Shown one piece after another: positions 8,887-16,756 of a stretch of 64,000 bases of DNA (the first letter of the stretch is position 1; the number at the start of each line of letters is the position of its first letter). Made by a program: the position numbers and the translations under genes. The notes beneath the pieces were generated by a model. That model was not told the DNA's origin. It saw only the letters and a list, made by a program, of their open reading frames with translations, and did not search any database. Source of the stretch: Agathobacter sp. (lineage in GTDB: Bacteria; Bacillota; Clostridia; Lachnospirales; Lachnospiraceae); assembly GCA_017623935.1 (NCBI GenBank), contig JAGAOC010000039.1, forward strand, positions 1 to 64,000, read 5' to 3'.

Positions 8887-9879
8887 ATGCAGACAGATAT
8901 TTTATTTTTAAAAGCTTGTCAGAATGGACAAAAGGGAGTGATCCTCTCCTTTTTAAAAAGAGGGGGCATTAATCTGAACCGAAAAGACAACAATGGTTAT
9001 ACTGCATTGCATTATGCCTGCCGAAAGGGAACCAGGGATATTGCCAGGATCTTGATCGAGAATGGGGCAAATGTGAATCTTATGACCAATAATGGGGTTA
9101 CTCCATTACATCTGGCTGCTTCCATTGGAAGTAAGGAGATCATCAAATTATTGCTGGATGCAGGAGCAGATATTAATGCTACGGATAATGCAGGACAGAG
9201 TGTTATGATCTATGCCATTCGGTCCGGAAAGACAGATACAGTTCGTTTTCTGAAAGAATATGGAGCAGATGACACACTTTCTGATGATAATGGAAGAACT
9301 GCCATTGATTATGTAAACATTACCGGTATGGCGCAGTTGGTGGATGATGTCATGGATGTAAATAAACGGGATTCCTATGGAAATACTCCTTTACATCAGT
9401 CCTGCTATAACGGCCATAGCGAGATGGTCAAAGGAATGTTGCAGCAGGAAAATATTGAAGTAGATGCTATAAATGATAAGGGAGAAACTCCATTGTATAT
9501 TGCAATTCGAGAGGATAATCTCTACATAGCGGAGCTTTTATTAAACGCAGGAGCTGATCCAAACAGGATCTGTAAAGACGGAGATTTTTTGATCCATATC
9601 GCAGCAAGACATGGAAAAGCCCATATCGTAGGTATGCTGCTTAAGTACGGAGTCGATGTGAATTCTATGAATAGATCAGGAGAAACCCCGTTGATCTGTG
9701 CCTTAAAGCAGGCAGGATACCAAAAAGGTACCATTGATATCGTAGATCTGCTGATCGAAAAAGGTGCCGAGGTAAATGCTTGTGATAAGTGGGGAAAATC
9801 TGCCCTTTATTATGCGATCAAGGTGGATAACACAGCGATCGTGGAAATGCTCTTAGAAGCTGACGCAAAAGAAGAATAA
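8887..9879 (+). CDS. Ankyrin-repeat protein, 330 residues
   Basis: About nine consecutive ankyrin repeats fill the protein. Typical units are NGYTALHYACRKGTRDIA (near 37), NGVTPLHLAASIGSKEII (near 70), and YGNTPLHQSCYNGHSEMV (near 165). No signal peptide or membrane segment was seen, so it is probably cytoplasmic. AAGGAG lies 7 bp before the ATG. Ankyrin arrays bind proteins; the partner is unknown. It is followed 47 bp later by a second, larger ankyrin protein, so the two are probably an operon. Confidence 0.85.
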   Translation: MQTDILFLKACQNGQKGVILSFLKRGGINLNRKDNNGYTALHYACRKGTRDIARILIENGANVNLMTNNGVTPLHLAASIGSKEIIKLLLDAGADINATDNAGQSVMIYAIRSGKTDTVRFLKEYGADDTLSDDNGRTAIDYVNITGMAQLVDDVMDVNKRDSYGNTPLHQSCYNGHSEMVKGMLQQENIEVDAINDKGETPLYIAIREDNLYIAELLLNAGADPNRICKDGDFLIHIAARHGKAHIVGMLLKYGVDVNSMNRSGETPLICALKQAGYQKGTIDIVDLLIEKGAEVNACDKWGKSALYYAIKVDNTAIVEMLLEADAKEE

Positions 9880-9926
9880 GCAGTTTTAATAGAAAAATTG
9901 GGCTCATTTGAAAGAGGAGTAAACAT

Positions 9927-12533
9927 ATGGAAATAGCTAAAGACAACATTGTTTTGACTCAGGAGGAATTAGCAGCAGCAGAGAAATTTCATCTCACTAT
10001 CGAGCGGGAAATGCGAAAATGTAACGTGTGGTGGGATCCGAATGCCAGAGGAAATTATATAGCAAGCGAAAGCCTAAACGAAGAGGTGCTCAGTCAGGCT
10101 CAGGATATTTCTGTGAATGGAGCATATACCATTGGGTATTATGGACTTACCATTTTCCATCAGTTAGTATGCCACAATTACTATGAAGCCACAGAGATCC
10201 TCCTGAAAAAAGGCATAGATCCAAATGTCAGAGGCGGACAGGGAAAAGGAGATTATGCAGAAGTACATAAAGGAATCACTCCCTTACAGCTTGCTTGTTA
10301 TGACGGAAATTATGAGATGGTAAAGCTGCTCTTAGAATATGGAGCAGATTCAGCACTTAGTGATGAAAAAGGAAGAAACTGTTTTCATTATCTATCCAGC
10401 GCTAATTATCCTTATGTGAAAAAAAATACAGCCTCTAACGAAAAAGAACCGGCAGTATTTCGCCCTGATATAGCAAAGTTATTAAAGTGCGATATCAACC
10501 AGAAGGATGAGGCGGGAGAGACCCCTCTTATGTGTCTGGTGCAGAATAAATATCCTATGTATTCTTGTATGCTCACAGAGTTATATATGAAATTAGGAGC
10601 AGACTGTCATGTAACAGATCAGGAGGGAAATACCGTTTTAATGCTTGCCGCAAAAAATGAACACATTACTGCCTCTATGATCTTTATGCAGGAAAAAGAT
10701 CTTCTGGATAAACAGAATCATGCAGGAGAAACCGCATTACATCTTACAACGGCTGACAATGTAGCGAATTGCGCCACTGCCTATATGCTCGTTGATCATG
10801 GCGCAGATATGCAGATAAGAGACAATGAGGGCAGGAGTGTAGCCGATATTTTGGAAGATCATCCCAATGCTTCTTATTGGGAAGGTGTTACAAAGTTGAG
10901 CAAAGAAAAAGGCTGGCTTACCATAGAAGATCATTTTAATGTTATTAGCACTTATGCAAGAAATTGGTGGGGAGGTCCGCAGGATGACCACAGTTTCTTC
11001 GTTTATTACATGGCAAGGAAGATTTTAAGACAGATTGACCGAGATGATGATACGGAATTGGTCTATGTGATCAAATTAATGAATGATATGTTAAAACATG
11101 AAGGGGACTGTGAGTTATTGCAGATCCTCTACGAGGAAGACTATGATCTGTGTATGCCAATCTGTAAAGGAAGTCAAGTTACTTCTATCCGGGATTATTG
11201 TGTAGAACATGCGTGGCGCAATATACATTTAATGTATAAATTAAAGGAATTAGGAGTAGATCTGGATACGGCTATTACAGGAGGAAGGACTCCTGCTAAT
11301 ATTCTGGCAGATGAATTTGTAAAAAAGAACGTTGGAGACCATGTTTTTCAGGGATTGCTGGAAGCTTTGGAATTTTGCAGTGTGGAATCCATGGAAGTAT
11401 TCAATAACGAGGGAATGACAGCAGTTCATTTGGCAGCCCTAAGAGGTAACGATCTTCTTTTACAGAGAATGATCGAAAAAGGGGTAGATATAAACATGAC
11501 CACAGATGCACCGGCAGAGATGGGAAATACTCCTCTTCATCTTGCCTGTATGTATCAGAATCCGAAGGCGGCTAAGGTACTCCTGGCTGCCGGAGCTGAT
11601 GATTCTCTTTACAATACAGCTGGGGAAACACCGGCTCATTGTCTGGTAAAAAATAAAGTTGATTTCTGGAAATTTGATCATAAGATCTGCTATGAGATCA
11701 TGGAGATGTTACATACCATTGACGCACCTACAGAAAAAGGAAATGAGACTCCACTGCTTCTTCTCCAGAGGATTTCTTCGGGAATCGTTGGAAAAGTCAC
11801 AGAACTTCTTCTTAAGAAAGGAGCAGATGTTAATCATGGGGACAATGATGGCAACACACCGCTGGCACTTCATGCAGATTATCACTGTGACAGGGATGTG
11901 ATCAAGCTTATGTTAAAAGTCGGTGCGGACATTAACGCCAAAGACAAGTATGGCGACAGTGTGTTACATCATGTTTTGGATCATGGAGATTGCGAACTGG
12001 CGCGTCTGCTCATTAAGAAAGGCGCAGATTACAATGCTGTCAACAATAAGGGAGAAACCCCAGCTACCATTGCCATTGAAAAAGGATATGAAGTTGTTTT
12101 AGATTTGATGGCAAATATAGAAGTGTATACTGTGGGCGAAGAGGATCCTTATGAACCGGAAGAGGGGAATCGCGTGTATGGTTCAGAGGATGATTATAAT
12201 GATCTTGATGAAGAGGATGAGGAAGAGACCTATGATGAATCCAGGGAATACCACAGCCCAGAGGAGCAACTGGAGATGCAACGCCAGAGAGAGTATGAGA
12301 TAACCTTAAAGGCCTATGGAGATATCTTCGGGCTGGAACAGGGAAAGATCTTAGCGGATCTGGTAACACGGATGTCTGAGATGAATCTAAAGGGGCTTGT
12401 GGCAGATCATATGGATGAATATATGGAGCTTTCTAACCAGTTTCAAGCGATCATGAGCTCAGAGGACGGTCTTAAGAAAATAGCAGAGTATAACGCAAAG
12501 GCAGCTGCACAAATGTATTCTAATGAAGATTAG
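9927..12533 (+). CDS. Large ankyrin-repeat protein with acidic tail, 868 residues
   Basis: Two ankyrin blocks are visible, roughly residues 60-310 and 490-725 (units such as KGITPLQLACYDGNYEMV, MGNTPLHLACMYQNPKAA, YGDSVLHHVLDHGDCELA). A non-repeat segment of about 170 residues separates them. After the last repeat comes a very acidic linker (about 730-775, rich in Asp/Glu/Tyr) and then a charged helical C-terminus. The N-terminal 50 residues match no motif I know. No secretion signal. AGAGGAG precedes the ATG. Function unknown; probably a scaffold or interaction protein acting with the upstream ankyrin protein. Confidence 0.85.
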   Translation: MEIAKDNIVLTQEELAAAEKFHLTIEREMRKCNVWWDPNARGNYIASESLNEEVLSQAQDISVNGAYTIGYYGLTIFHQLVCHNYYEATEILLKKGIDPNVRGGQGKGDYAEVHKGITPLQLACYDGNYEMVKLLLEYGADSALSDEKGRNCFHYLSSANYPYVKKNTASNEKEPAVFRPDIAKLLKCDINQKDEAGETPLMCLVQNKYPMYSCMLTELYMKLGADCHVTDQEGNTVLMLAAKNEHITASMIFMQEKDLLDKQNHAGETALHLTTADNVANCATAYMLVDHGADMQIRDNEGRSVADILEDHPNASYWEGVTKLSKEKGWLTIEDHFNVISTYARNWWGGPQDDHSFFVYYMARKILRQIDRDDDTELVYVIKLMNDMLKHEGDCELLQILYEEDYDLCMPICKGSQVTSIRDYCVEHAWRNIHLMYKLKELGVDLDTAITGGRTPANILADEFVKKNVGDHVFQGLLEALEFCSVESMEVFNNEGMTAVHLAALRGNDLLLQRMIEKGVDINMTTDAPAEMGNTPLHLACMYQNPKAAKVLLAAGADDSLYNTAGETPAHCLVKNKVDFWKFDHKICYEIMEMLHTIDAPTEKGNETPLLLLQRISSGIVGKVTELLLKKGADVNHGDNDGNTPLALHADYHCDRDVIKLMLKVGADINAKDKYGDSVLHHVLDHGDCELARLLIKKGADYNAVNNKGETPATIAIEKGYEVVLDLMANIEVYTVGEEDPYEPEEGNRVYGSEDDYNDLDEEDEEETYDESREYHSPEEQLEMQRQREYEITLKAYGDIFGLEQGKILADLVTRMSEMNLKGLVADHMDEYMELSNQFQAIMSSEDGLKKIAEYNAKAAAQMYSNED

Positions 12534-12564
12534 AAGATAATTTACGATAAAACGGAGAGCGTTT

Positions 12565-12648
12565 ATGAATATGTGGAAGATATTGGACTTGAATCCAACC
12601 TCGGATAAGTCCGCCATCAAAAAGGCTACGCTGTCAAATGTTTTGTGA
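12565..12648 (+). pseudogene. J-domain-like N-terminal fragment (27 codons)
   Basis: An ATG at 12565 opens a 27-codon frame reading MNMWKILDLNPTSDKSAIKK, which strongly resembles helix I of J-domain proteins (W-x-x-L-x-L-x-P-T-x-D-K-x-x-I-K-K-A). It then stops at TGA before the HPD motif. An overlapping frame (about 12552-12770) also looks protein-like (KGYAVKCFVKKTEEGAV) but has an internal TAA. Either is a decayed remnant; which was the real gene is unclear. Confidence 0.35.
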
Positions 12649-12677
12649 AAAAGACAGAGGAGGGTGCCGTCCGTATA

Positions 12678-12714
12678 GAGCAGATCTACAACAAGGTGGA
12701 TTTGCTCTTTTTTG
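12678..12714 (+). terminator. Rho-independent terminator after the ankyrin operon
   Basis: GAGCAGATCTAC (12678-12689) pairs with GTGGATTTGCTC (12696-12707) across the loop AACAAG, followed by six Ts. It is the first good terminator after the ankyrin genes and the J-domain-like fragment. Confidence 0.8.
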
Positions 12715-12733
12715 TACAAGAAATAAAAACATC

Positions 12734-12762
12734 TTGTATTCGGAATGGAAAACTATTATAAT
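12734..12762 (+). promoter_or_regulatory. Sigma-A-type promoter upstream of the broken Rpn gene
   Basis: TTGTAT (12734-12739), 17-bp spacer, TATAAT (12757-12762). The next 290 bp up to 13050 hold no gene but several short hairpins (GGATGC/GCATCC near 12842, ATCTG/CAGAT near 12863, ATTCTC/GAGAAT near 12938). It would drive the decayed gene starting at 13051 through a structured leader. Confidence 0.5.
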
Positions 12763-13050
12763 ACACATATCAACAGATAGCTTCTTGCGAGAGCATCTGT
12801 AGGAATTTTATATATGTAGTTTATATTATATTAGAGTGTCGGATGCAGGAAGCATCCATATCTGGTAAGGCACGATTGTCAGATATCAAGTCATTAGTAT
12901 TTAAGAATTTTTCGCATGAATATTCTTAGATATCATTCTCATTTTCGAGAATTATCCAAAATTAAAAATAAGAATAAGATCATAAAAGTTATTTGTTGTG
13001 TATATGGTATGTAATTCTTACAGAAGAGCCTTGCGGGGGAAAGAAGGTTT

Positions 13051-13715
13051 ATGGGACAGAAGGATATATCAGAGAAAATCTTAGTCGATTACAATGATGT
13101 ATTCGCAGACATTTTGAATGTATGTGTTTATTGATCGGTTATGATGGGGCGTCTTATAGAAGTCAGCTTCTAGATAAGAGAAAAAGCATTGTACCGGTAG
13201 CATCCTTTGTGCTATACTTTGGTACAAAGAGAAGATGGTGTAGGCATAGGTCTATAAAAGAGTGCGTAAATGTACCGAAAGATTTGGATGCATATGTTAA
13301 TGACTATAAAATCCATGTAATAGAAGTAGCATGGTTGACAGATGAGCAGTTAGCAAAGTTTAAGAGTGATTTTGGAATCGTTGCGAATTTCTTTGTTCAA
13401 AAAAGAAAAAATCAATTGTATAGACCAGATGATTCAAGAGAAATTCAGCACATAGATGCGGTTTTAAAAATGCTATCAGTTGTGACTGGAGATAAAGAGT
13501 ATGAATCTCTTTTATATGTTGATCAAAAAAATAAGGAGGTAAGGAATATGTGTGAAGTTGCACAAAATTTAATTAGAGAAGGAAAAGAACTGGCAAAAAT
13601 AGAAGATGCAAAAAATCTTTTGGATATTTTGTCTGACGAAGAAATTTCCAAAAGAATCTGCCTTCCGATAGAGAAAGTACGGGAACTTCGGGAAGAAGTA
13701 ATGGCGGAACAGTAA
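13051..13715 (+). pseudogene. Rpn-family PD-(D/E)XK nuclease / putative transposase, internally deleted
   Basis: The first 20 or so codons (MGQKDISEKILVDYNDVFAD) match the start of the family, then this frame hits TGA at 13132. The rest of the protein continues in a different frame from about 13122: IGYDGASYRSQLLDK, VLYFGTKRRW, KFKSDFGIVANFFVQKRKN and VRNMCEVAQNLI are all family landmarks. Compared with my memory of intact members, roughly 70-80 residues are missing between the two pieces, including part of the nuclease core. A single out-of-frame deletion explains this. The C-terminal helix looks intact. Confidence 0.75.
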
Positions 13716-13781
13716 TTGCAGTGACTTTGTGCTGAACTAGCGAAAAGTAGAGTGTTGCAGATAACAGAAAGATTACTCGTG

Positions 13782-13828
13782 AAAAGGAATGTTTATTGCT
13801 TAAGGTAAGTCATAGACATTCCTTTTTT
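13782..13828 (+). terminator. Terminator after the Rpn pseudogene
   Basis: AAAAGGAATGT (13782-13792) pairs with ACATTCCTTTT (13816-13826), followed by a T-run. The loop is 23 nt. Confidence 0.7.
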
Positions 13829-13898
13829 ATTAGCAAAAAAACTGGAAGAAGTTGACAATTCAACATCTTAATAACTTTTAAAAAAGGAGATTTGTGCT

Positions 13899-15107
13899 AT
13901 GAACAGAATTAAGAAAATATATTGCAGAGTCTTTCAGTTCGCTTTTCGTGCGGCACTGCCATTTTTACCATATCGGCAGCCGGAGATCTTTGCCAGTGTA
14001 AGAGAATTGGAAAGTCTTTTTCAGAAGAAGAAGGTAAAGTCTGTTTTGCTTATAACGGATCAGCAGCTGCGCAAGGCAGGGGTTACCAAAAATCTTGAGG
14101 CATTATTGGAAAAGGCGGGGATTCACTGTGCCGTTTATGATGAGACCCGCCCAAACCCAACCGTACATAATGTAGAAGCAGCAAGAGAATTATATATCAA
14201 GGAAAAATGCGAAGCATTGATCGCTTTCGGAGGCGGTTCTTCCATGGACTGTGCTAAAGCAGTGGGAGCAAGAATTGTATATCCTAAGAGATCCTTAAAC
14301 CAGCTGAAAGGCCTTTTAAAAGTATTAAAGAAGACTCCACTTCTCGTTGCCATTCCAACTACTGCAGGAACCGGAAGCGAGGTTACTGTTACAGCAGTTA
14401 TTACAGATAGTGAGAAAAAGCACAAATATACCATGAACAATTTCACTTTTATCCCGGATTATGCAGTTTTGGATCCGGAAGTAACCTATACACTGCCGCC
14501 ATCATTGACTGCTACTACGGGAATGGATGCTCTGACTCACGCAGTGGAAGCTTATATTGGAAGATCAACTACCAGAGAGACCAGAAAACTGGCAAAAGAA
14601 GCATTAAAACTGATCTTTGAAAATATTGAGACAGCATATAAAGACGGCAAAAATAAGAAAGCTCGTGAGAAAATGCTTTGGGCGGCTTATGTAGCCGGAG
14701 TAGCTTTTTCTAAGTCTTATGTAGGTTATATTCATGCGGTAGCCCATTCTTTAGGCGGACAGTATAATATTCCTCACGGACTGGCAAACTCTGTATTAAT
14801 GCCAGTGGTATTGGAAGATTATGGCGAGTGCGTATATAAGAAATTATATGAGCTGGGTCAGGCAGCTGGAGTGGTATCAAAGAAAGATAGCTATAAGTCC
14901 GGAGCTGAGAAATTTATCGCGGCAATCTGGGAATTGAACCGAAAGATGAACATTCCAAAGACTTTCCCAGAGATCAAGGAAGAAGATATCAAGAAAATGG
15001 CAAAACATGCGGACAAAGAGGCGAATCCACTTTACCCAGTGCCAAAGCTTATGAATGCCAAGGAACTGGAAAAATTCTATTATATGGTAGCTGAGTGGGA
15101 TAAATAG
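13899..15107 (+). CDS. Iron-containing (type III) alcohol dehydrogenase
   Basis: 402 residues. The NAD(P)-binding loop is FGGGSSMDCAKA near residue 110, followed by PTTAGTGSEVT. The metal-ligand region contains MDALTHAVEAY and the family signature HAVAHSLGGQYNIPHG with two His ligands. It interconverts an alcohol or diol with its aldehyde. It is encoded 86 bp before an aldehyde dehydrogenase on the same strand, so the pair probably handles one aldehyde intermediate; the substrate is not readable. AAAGGAG precedes the start. The first 25 residues are basic and hydrophobic but do not look like a cleaved signal. Confidence 0.9.
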   Translation: MNRIKKIYCRVFQFAFRAALPFLPYRQPEIFASVRELESLFQKKKVKSVLLITDQQLRKAGVTKNLEALLEKAGIHCAVYDETRPNPTVHNVEAARELYIKEKCEALIAFGGGSSMDCAKAVGARIVYPKRSLNQLKGLLKVLKKTPLLVAIPTTAGTGSEVTVTAVITDSEKKHKYTMNNFTFIPDYAVLDPEVTYTLPPSLTATTGMDALTHAVEAYIGRSTTRETRKLAKEALKLIFENIETAYKDGKNKKAREKMLWAAYVAGVAFSKSYVGYIHAVAHSLGGQYNIPHGLANSVLMPVVLEDYGECVYKKLYELGQAAGVVSKKDSYKSGAEKFIAAIWELNRKMNIPKTFPEIKEEDIKKMAKHADKEANPLYPVPKLMNAKELEKFYYMVAEWDK

Positions 15108-15193
15108 AACATCCCCATGGAGTTGATTGGAAAGATCATGAAGATCAGTTGCAAGTCGATCGGAATGATTATGGAGATTAGATTGGAGAGAAT

Positions 15194-16573
15194 ATGGAAG
15201 CAAGTCAGATTCAAGGAATTTTAGATAAACAGCGTAAATATTACAGAACCGGAGCAACCCTCCCGGTATCATTTCGAGTGGAGATGCTCAAAAAATTAAG
15301 AAGCACCATCCAGAAATACGAAGCAGAGATCGCAGAAGCCTTAAAAGCAGACTTGGGCAAAAGCACTTTTGAAGGATTTATGTGCGAAACAGGACTGGTC
15401 TTAAGTGAGATCAGCTATATGATCAAGCACACTAGAAGATTTGCAGCAAAGCGCAGAGTCCACACGCCGCTGGCGCAGTTTGCATCATCCAGCTATAAAA
15501 AGCCATCTCCATATGGAAATGTACTGATCATGAGTCCATGGAATTACCCATTTCTTTTGACTATTGATCCATTAGCGGATGCCATTGCAGCAGGAAATAC
15601 TGCCATTGTAAAACCAAGTGCTTATTCTCCAGCCACCAGTGCGTTGATCGAGAAGATCATTACGGAGTGTTTTGATCCGGAATATGTAGCAGTGGTAAAT
15701 GGCGGCAGAAAAGAAAATGCCTGTCTGTTAGATATGAAATTTGACTTTGTTTTCTTTACAGGAAGCCAGAGTGTTGGAAAAGAAGTGTTACGTCACACCG
15801 CAGAGCGTTTAACCCCTGCTGTCTTAGAGTTAGGGGGAAAAAGCCCATGTATCGTGGATAGTTCCGCTAAGCTGAAACTGGCAGCAAAAAGGATCGTTTT
15901 TGGAAAATATCTAAACTGCGGTCAGACCTGTGTGGCACCGGATTATATTCTCTGTGAAAAAAGTATTAAGGAAGAGTTGATCCAGGAGATCTGTAAGCAG
16001 GTAAAACGTCAGTATGGAGAGAATCCTCTGAACAATCCGGATTATGGAAAGATCATTAATGAAAAGCATTTTAATCGTATCAACGGACTGATCGATCAGA
16101 AGAAAGTGGTATTAGGCGGAATGTCAGATCCTATCACCAATCAGATCGCACCAACCGTTATGGATAATGTCACCTGGGAAGATGCGGTCATGCAGGAAGA
16201 AATCTTTGGACCGATCATGCCGATCCTTACTTTTGAAAAATTCGAGGATATTTTTGAAATCTTGGGAGATAAGGCAAAGCCATTAGCACTGTATCTGTTT
16301 TCTGAGGATAAGAAGCACATTCGGGCAGTACAGGAGCGCTTGAACTATGGTGGCGGTTGTATTAATGACACCATCATTCACCTTGCCACCAGCGAAATGG
16401 GCTTTGGTGGCGTTGGCGAAAGTGGTATGGGCACCTATCATGGAAAAGAAGGATTTGATACTTTTTCCCATTTAAAGAGCACCGTAGATAAGAAGACTTG
16501 GATGGATCTTCCAATGCGGTATCAGCCATACAAAGGCAGCTATTTTAAACTGCTTAAGATGTTTTTGAGGTAA
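15194..16573 (+). CDS. Aldehyde dehydrogenase (class 3-like, NAD(P)-dependent)
   Basis: 459 residues, the short length of class 3 and fatty-aldehyde enzymes. Visible residues are Asn in SPWNYPF, NAD-loop FFTGSQSVGKEV, general base Glu in LELGGKSPCIV, and catalytic Cys in LNCGQTCVAPDY. The GFGGVGESGMGTYHGKEGF motif near the C-terminus is typical of the class. It oxidises an aldehyde to the acid, probably the product of the alcohol dehydrogenase encoded just upstream. A strong terminator follows at once. Confidence 0.92.
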   Translation: MEASQIQGILDKQRKYYRTGATLPVSFRVEMLKKLRSTIQKYEAEIAEALKADLGKSTFEGFMCETGLVLSEISYMIKHTRRFAAKRRVHTPLAQFASSSYKKPSPYGNVLIMSPWNYPFLLTIDPLADAIAAGNTAIVKPSAYSPATSALIEKIITECFDPEYVAVVNGGRKENACLLDMKFDFVFFTGSQSVGKEVLRHTAERLTPAVLELGGKSPCIVDSSAKLKLAAKRIVFGKYLNCGQTCVAPDYILCEKSIKEELIQEICKQVKRQYGENPLNNPDYGKIINEKHFNRINGLIDQKKVVLGGMSDPITNQIAPTVMDNVTWEDAVMQEEIFGPIMPILTFEKFEDIFEILGDKAKPLALYLFSEDKKHIRAVQERLNYGGGCINDTIIHLATSEMGFGGVGESGMGTYHGKEGFDTFSHLKSTVDKKTWMDLPMRYQPYKGSYFKLLKMFLR

Positions 16574-16582
16574 ATGAAAAGA

Positions 16583-16619
16583 AGCCGGCGACCATAAGAA
16601 AAGTCGCTGGCTTTTTTTT
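16583..16619 (+). terminator. Terminator of the alcohol/aldehyde dehydrogenase operon
   Basis: AGCCGGCGAC (16583-16592) pairs with GTCGCTGGCT (16603-16612) with one G-T wobble, followed by eight Ts. The dispersed structured element begins at the very next base. Confidence 0.9.
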
Positions 16620-16752
16620 GTTTACAAGGAAATTTCTCTGGAATTCCCTTGTAAACAAAAGACACTACGTGTCAATTATGCGCAGCTCGCGGAGAAGAAG
16701 TTTATTGCTTTGCAATACCGCTCGCGCGCGTAGATTGCGCGAAGCGCAATCT
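16620..16752. repeat. Dispersed structured element, copy 1
   Basis: A chain of hairpins related to the copy at 30389-30576. (1) A 15-bp stem GTTTACAAGGAAATT against AATTCCCTTGTAAAC with loop TCTCTGG. (2) GACAC-tac-GTGTC at 16661-16673. (3) A GC-rich middle (CGCGGAGAAGAAG ... CCGCTCGCG). (4) AGATTGCGC-gaa-GCGCAATCT at 16732-16752. It fills the space between the dehydrogenase terminator and the stop codon of the opposite-strand subtilase, 4 bp away. No coding frame is plausible. See findings for the covariation. Confidence 0.8.
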
Positions 16753-16756
16753 ATTT

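Noticed and set aside
12459..12719. 86-codon minus-strand frame over the end of the ankyrin gene
   Set aside because: It overlaps the real gene and the terminator, has no ribosome site and resembles no family.
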